64,000 nucleotides of DNA from Stappia sp. (GTDB taxonomy: Bacteria > Pseudomonadota > Alphaproteobacteria > Rhizobiales > Stappiaceae). Shown piece by piece: positions 63,121-64,000 of the stretch. The stretch lies in contig NZ_CP157793.1 in the NCBI RefSeq assembly GCF_040110915.1, positions 322,939 to 386,938 of the forward strand. Reading direction: 5' to 3'. How positions within the stretch are numbered: position 1 is the stretch's first letter; each line of letters opens with the position of its first letter. Below the pieces are notes generated by a model. That model was not told where the DNA came from and searched no databases. It saw only the letters and a program-made list of their open reading frames with translations. A program made the position numbers and the translations under genes.

Positions 63121-64000
63121 TGAAATATGTGAGTACGAGGGGCGAGGCGCCGGAGCTTGGGTTTTCCGACGTGCTCCTCACCGGCCTTGCGGCCGATGGC
63201 GGCCTGTATGTGCCCCGTGACTGGCCGGACCTGTCGCACGCGCAGATCGCGGATCTGGCCGGCCGCTCCTATGCGGAGATCGCCGAGGCGGTAATCGCCC
63301 CCTTCGTCGGCGACGACATCCCGCGCCCGAAGCTCCGGGCGATGATCGACGAGGCCTATGCCGGCTTCCGTCATCCGGCGGTGACCCCGCTCGTGCAGAT
63401 CGCGCCGAACCGCTTCGTGCTGGAGCTGTTCCATGGCCCCACGCTGGCCTTCAAGGACGTGGCGATGCAGCTGCTCGGCCGGCTGATGGATCACGTGCTG
63501 ACCGAGCGCAACCAGCGCGCGACCATCGTCGGCGCCACCTCCGGCGACACCGGCGGCGCGGCCATCGAGGCGTTTCGCGGGCGCGCGCGCACCGACATCT
63601 TCATCCTTTATCCGCACGGCCGCGTGTCGGACGTGCAGCGCCGGCAGATGACCACGCCGGGCGAGGACAACGTCCACACGCTCGCCGTGGAGGGCAATTT
63701 CGACGATTGCCAGACCATCCTGAAGGGGATGTTCACCCATCCCGCCTTCCGCGACCGCGTGGGGCTCGCCGGCGTCAATTCGATCAACTGGGCGCGCATC
63801 GTCGCGCAGGTGGTGTACTACTTCGTGGCCGGCACGGCGCTCGGCGCGCCGCATCGTCCCGTGTCCTTCACCGTGCCGACCGGCAACTTCGGCGACATCT
63901 TCGCCGGTTATGTCGCAAAGCGCATGGGCCTGCCGATCGACCGGCTGGTGATCGCCACCAATTCCAACGACATCCTGACGCGCACGCTGGAACAGGGCGC
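63121..64000 (+). CDS. thrC: Threonine synthase, 3' end cut by window
   Basis: The first 293 residues, reading off the window end; a full protein is about 460. The start is the GTG at 63121 (VKYVSTRGEAPELGF), with GGAAGGAC upstream. FHGPTLAFKDVAMQLLG contains the PLP lysine (about Lys110), GATSGDTGGAAIEAFRG is the phosphate-binding loop, and NSINWARIVAQVVYYF and PTGNFGDIFAGYVAKRMG are class II threonine synthase signs. It converts O-phosphohomoserine to threonine. thrC near the cox/SURF1 block is common in Rhizobiales. Confidence 0.95.

Overview
The window is GC-rich, tightly packed alphaproteobacterial chromosome. Gene content and order point to Hyphomicrobiales (Rhizobiales): coxB-coxA-ctaB-coxF-ctaG-coxC-DUF983-SURF1, the cysQ-DUF4170-DUF374-waaA-lpxK lipid A block with DUF2093 beside it, a DUF6101-type gene, and cheY/cheZ. 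A Stappiaceae-like organism is my best guess; it is inferred from general gene layout only.

Layout. 1-6.4 kb: end of a TadG-like VWA protein, an exported protein of unknown function, a sigma-54 activator with a degenerate receiver, and a divergent MacAB-like export operon. 6.4-15.8 kb: metal-binding HMA protein, degenerate EAL protein, paired M16 peptidases, lipoprotein, lspA, a DMT transporter coupled to ribF, and a MaoC hydratase. 16-24 kb: cheY, cheZ, HAD phosphatase, mutL, small membrane protein, rsmD, an RluB-type pseudouridine synthase with low-complexity tails, tadA. 24-28 kb: trypsin-like protease, Crp/Fnr regulator and, divergent from it, two paralogous RhiA-like genes. 28-35 kb: ABM protein, MBL-fold protein, patatin, and a 1337-residue secreted protein with eight near-identical 300-bp repeats, a seven-bladed propeller and an RTX tail. 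35-46.8 kb: VOC protein, K+/H+ antiporter, lipid A genes, TldE, ubiA, purD. 46.8-52.6 kb: fluoroacetate-dehalogenase-like hydrolase coupled to a kinase-like gene, an IS110-family element, TldD, IalB. 52.6-64 kb: aa3 oxidase operon with a perfect FNR/FixK-type box upstream, peroxiredoxin, DsbD-N protein, AlgH/YqgE, and the start of thrC.

The most striking find is the IS110-family element (about 49061-50218). Its non-coding left end folds as three stem-loops, as expected for a bridge RNA, and all four guides can be read by eye. 7-nt left and right target guides match the REP-like palindrome the element sits in. 8-nt left and right donor guides match the element's own two ends. The same reading fixes the element boundaries, the AT core, a junction promoter formed on circularisation, and a later transposase start codon than the longest frame suggests. 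IS110 bridge RNAs are known biology; this element, its REP-like target and its guide set are read here directly from sequence.

Other points of interest are the divergent Crp/Fnr regulator and RhiA-like gene pair, the block-duplicated repeats of the secreted protein, the FNR box ahead of cox, and several short tandem duplications in and between genes.
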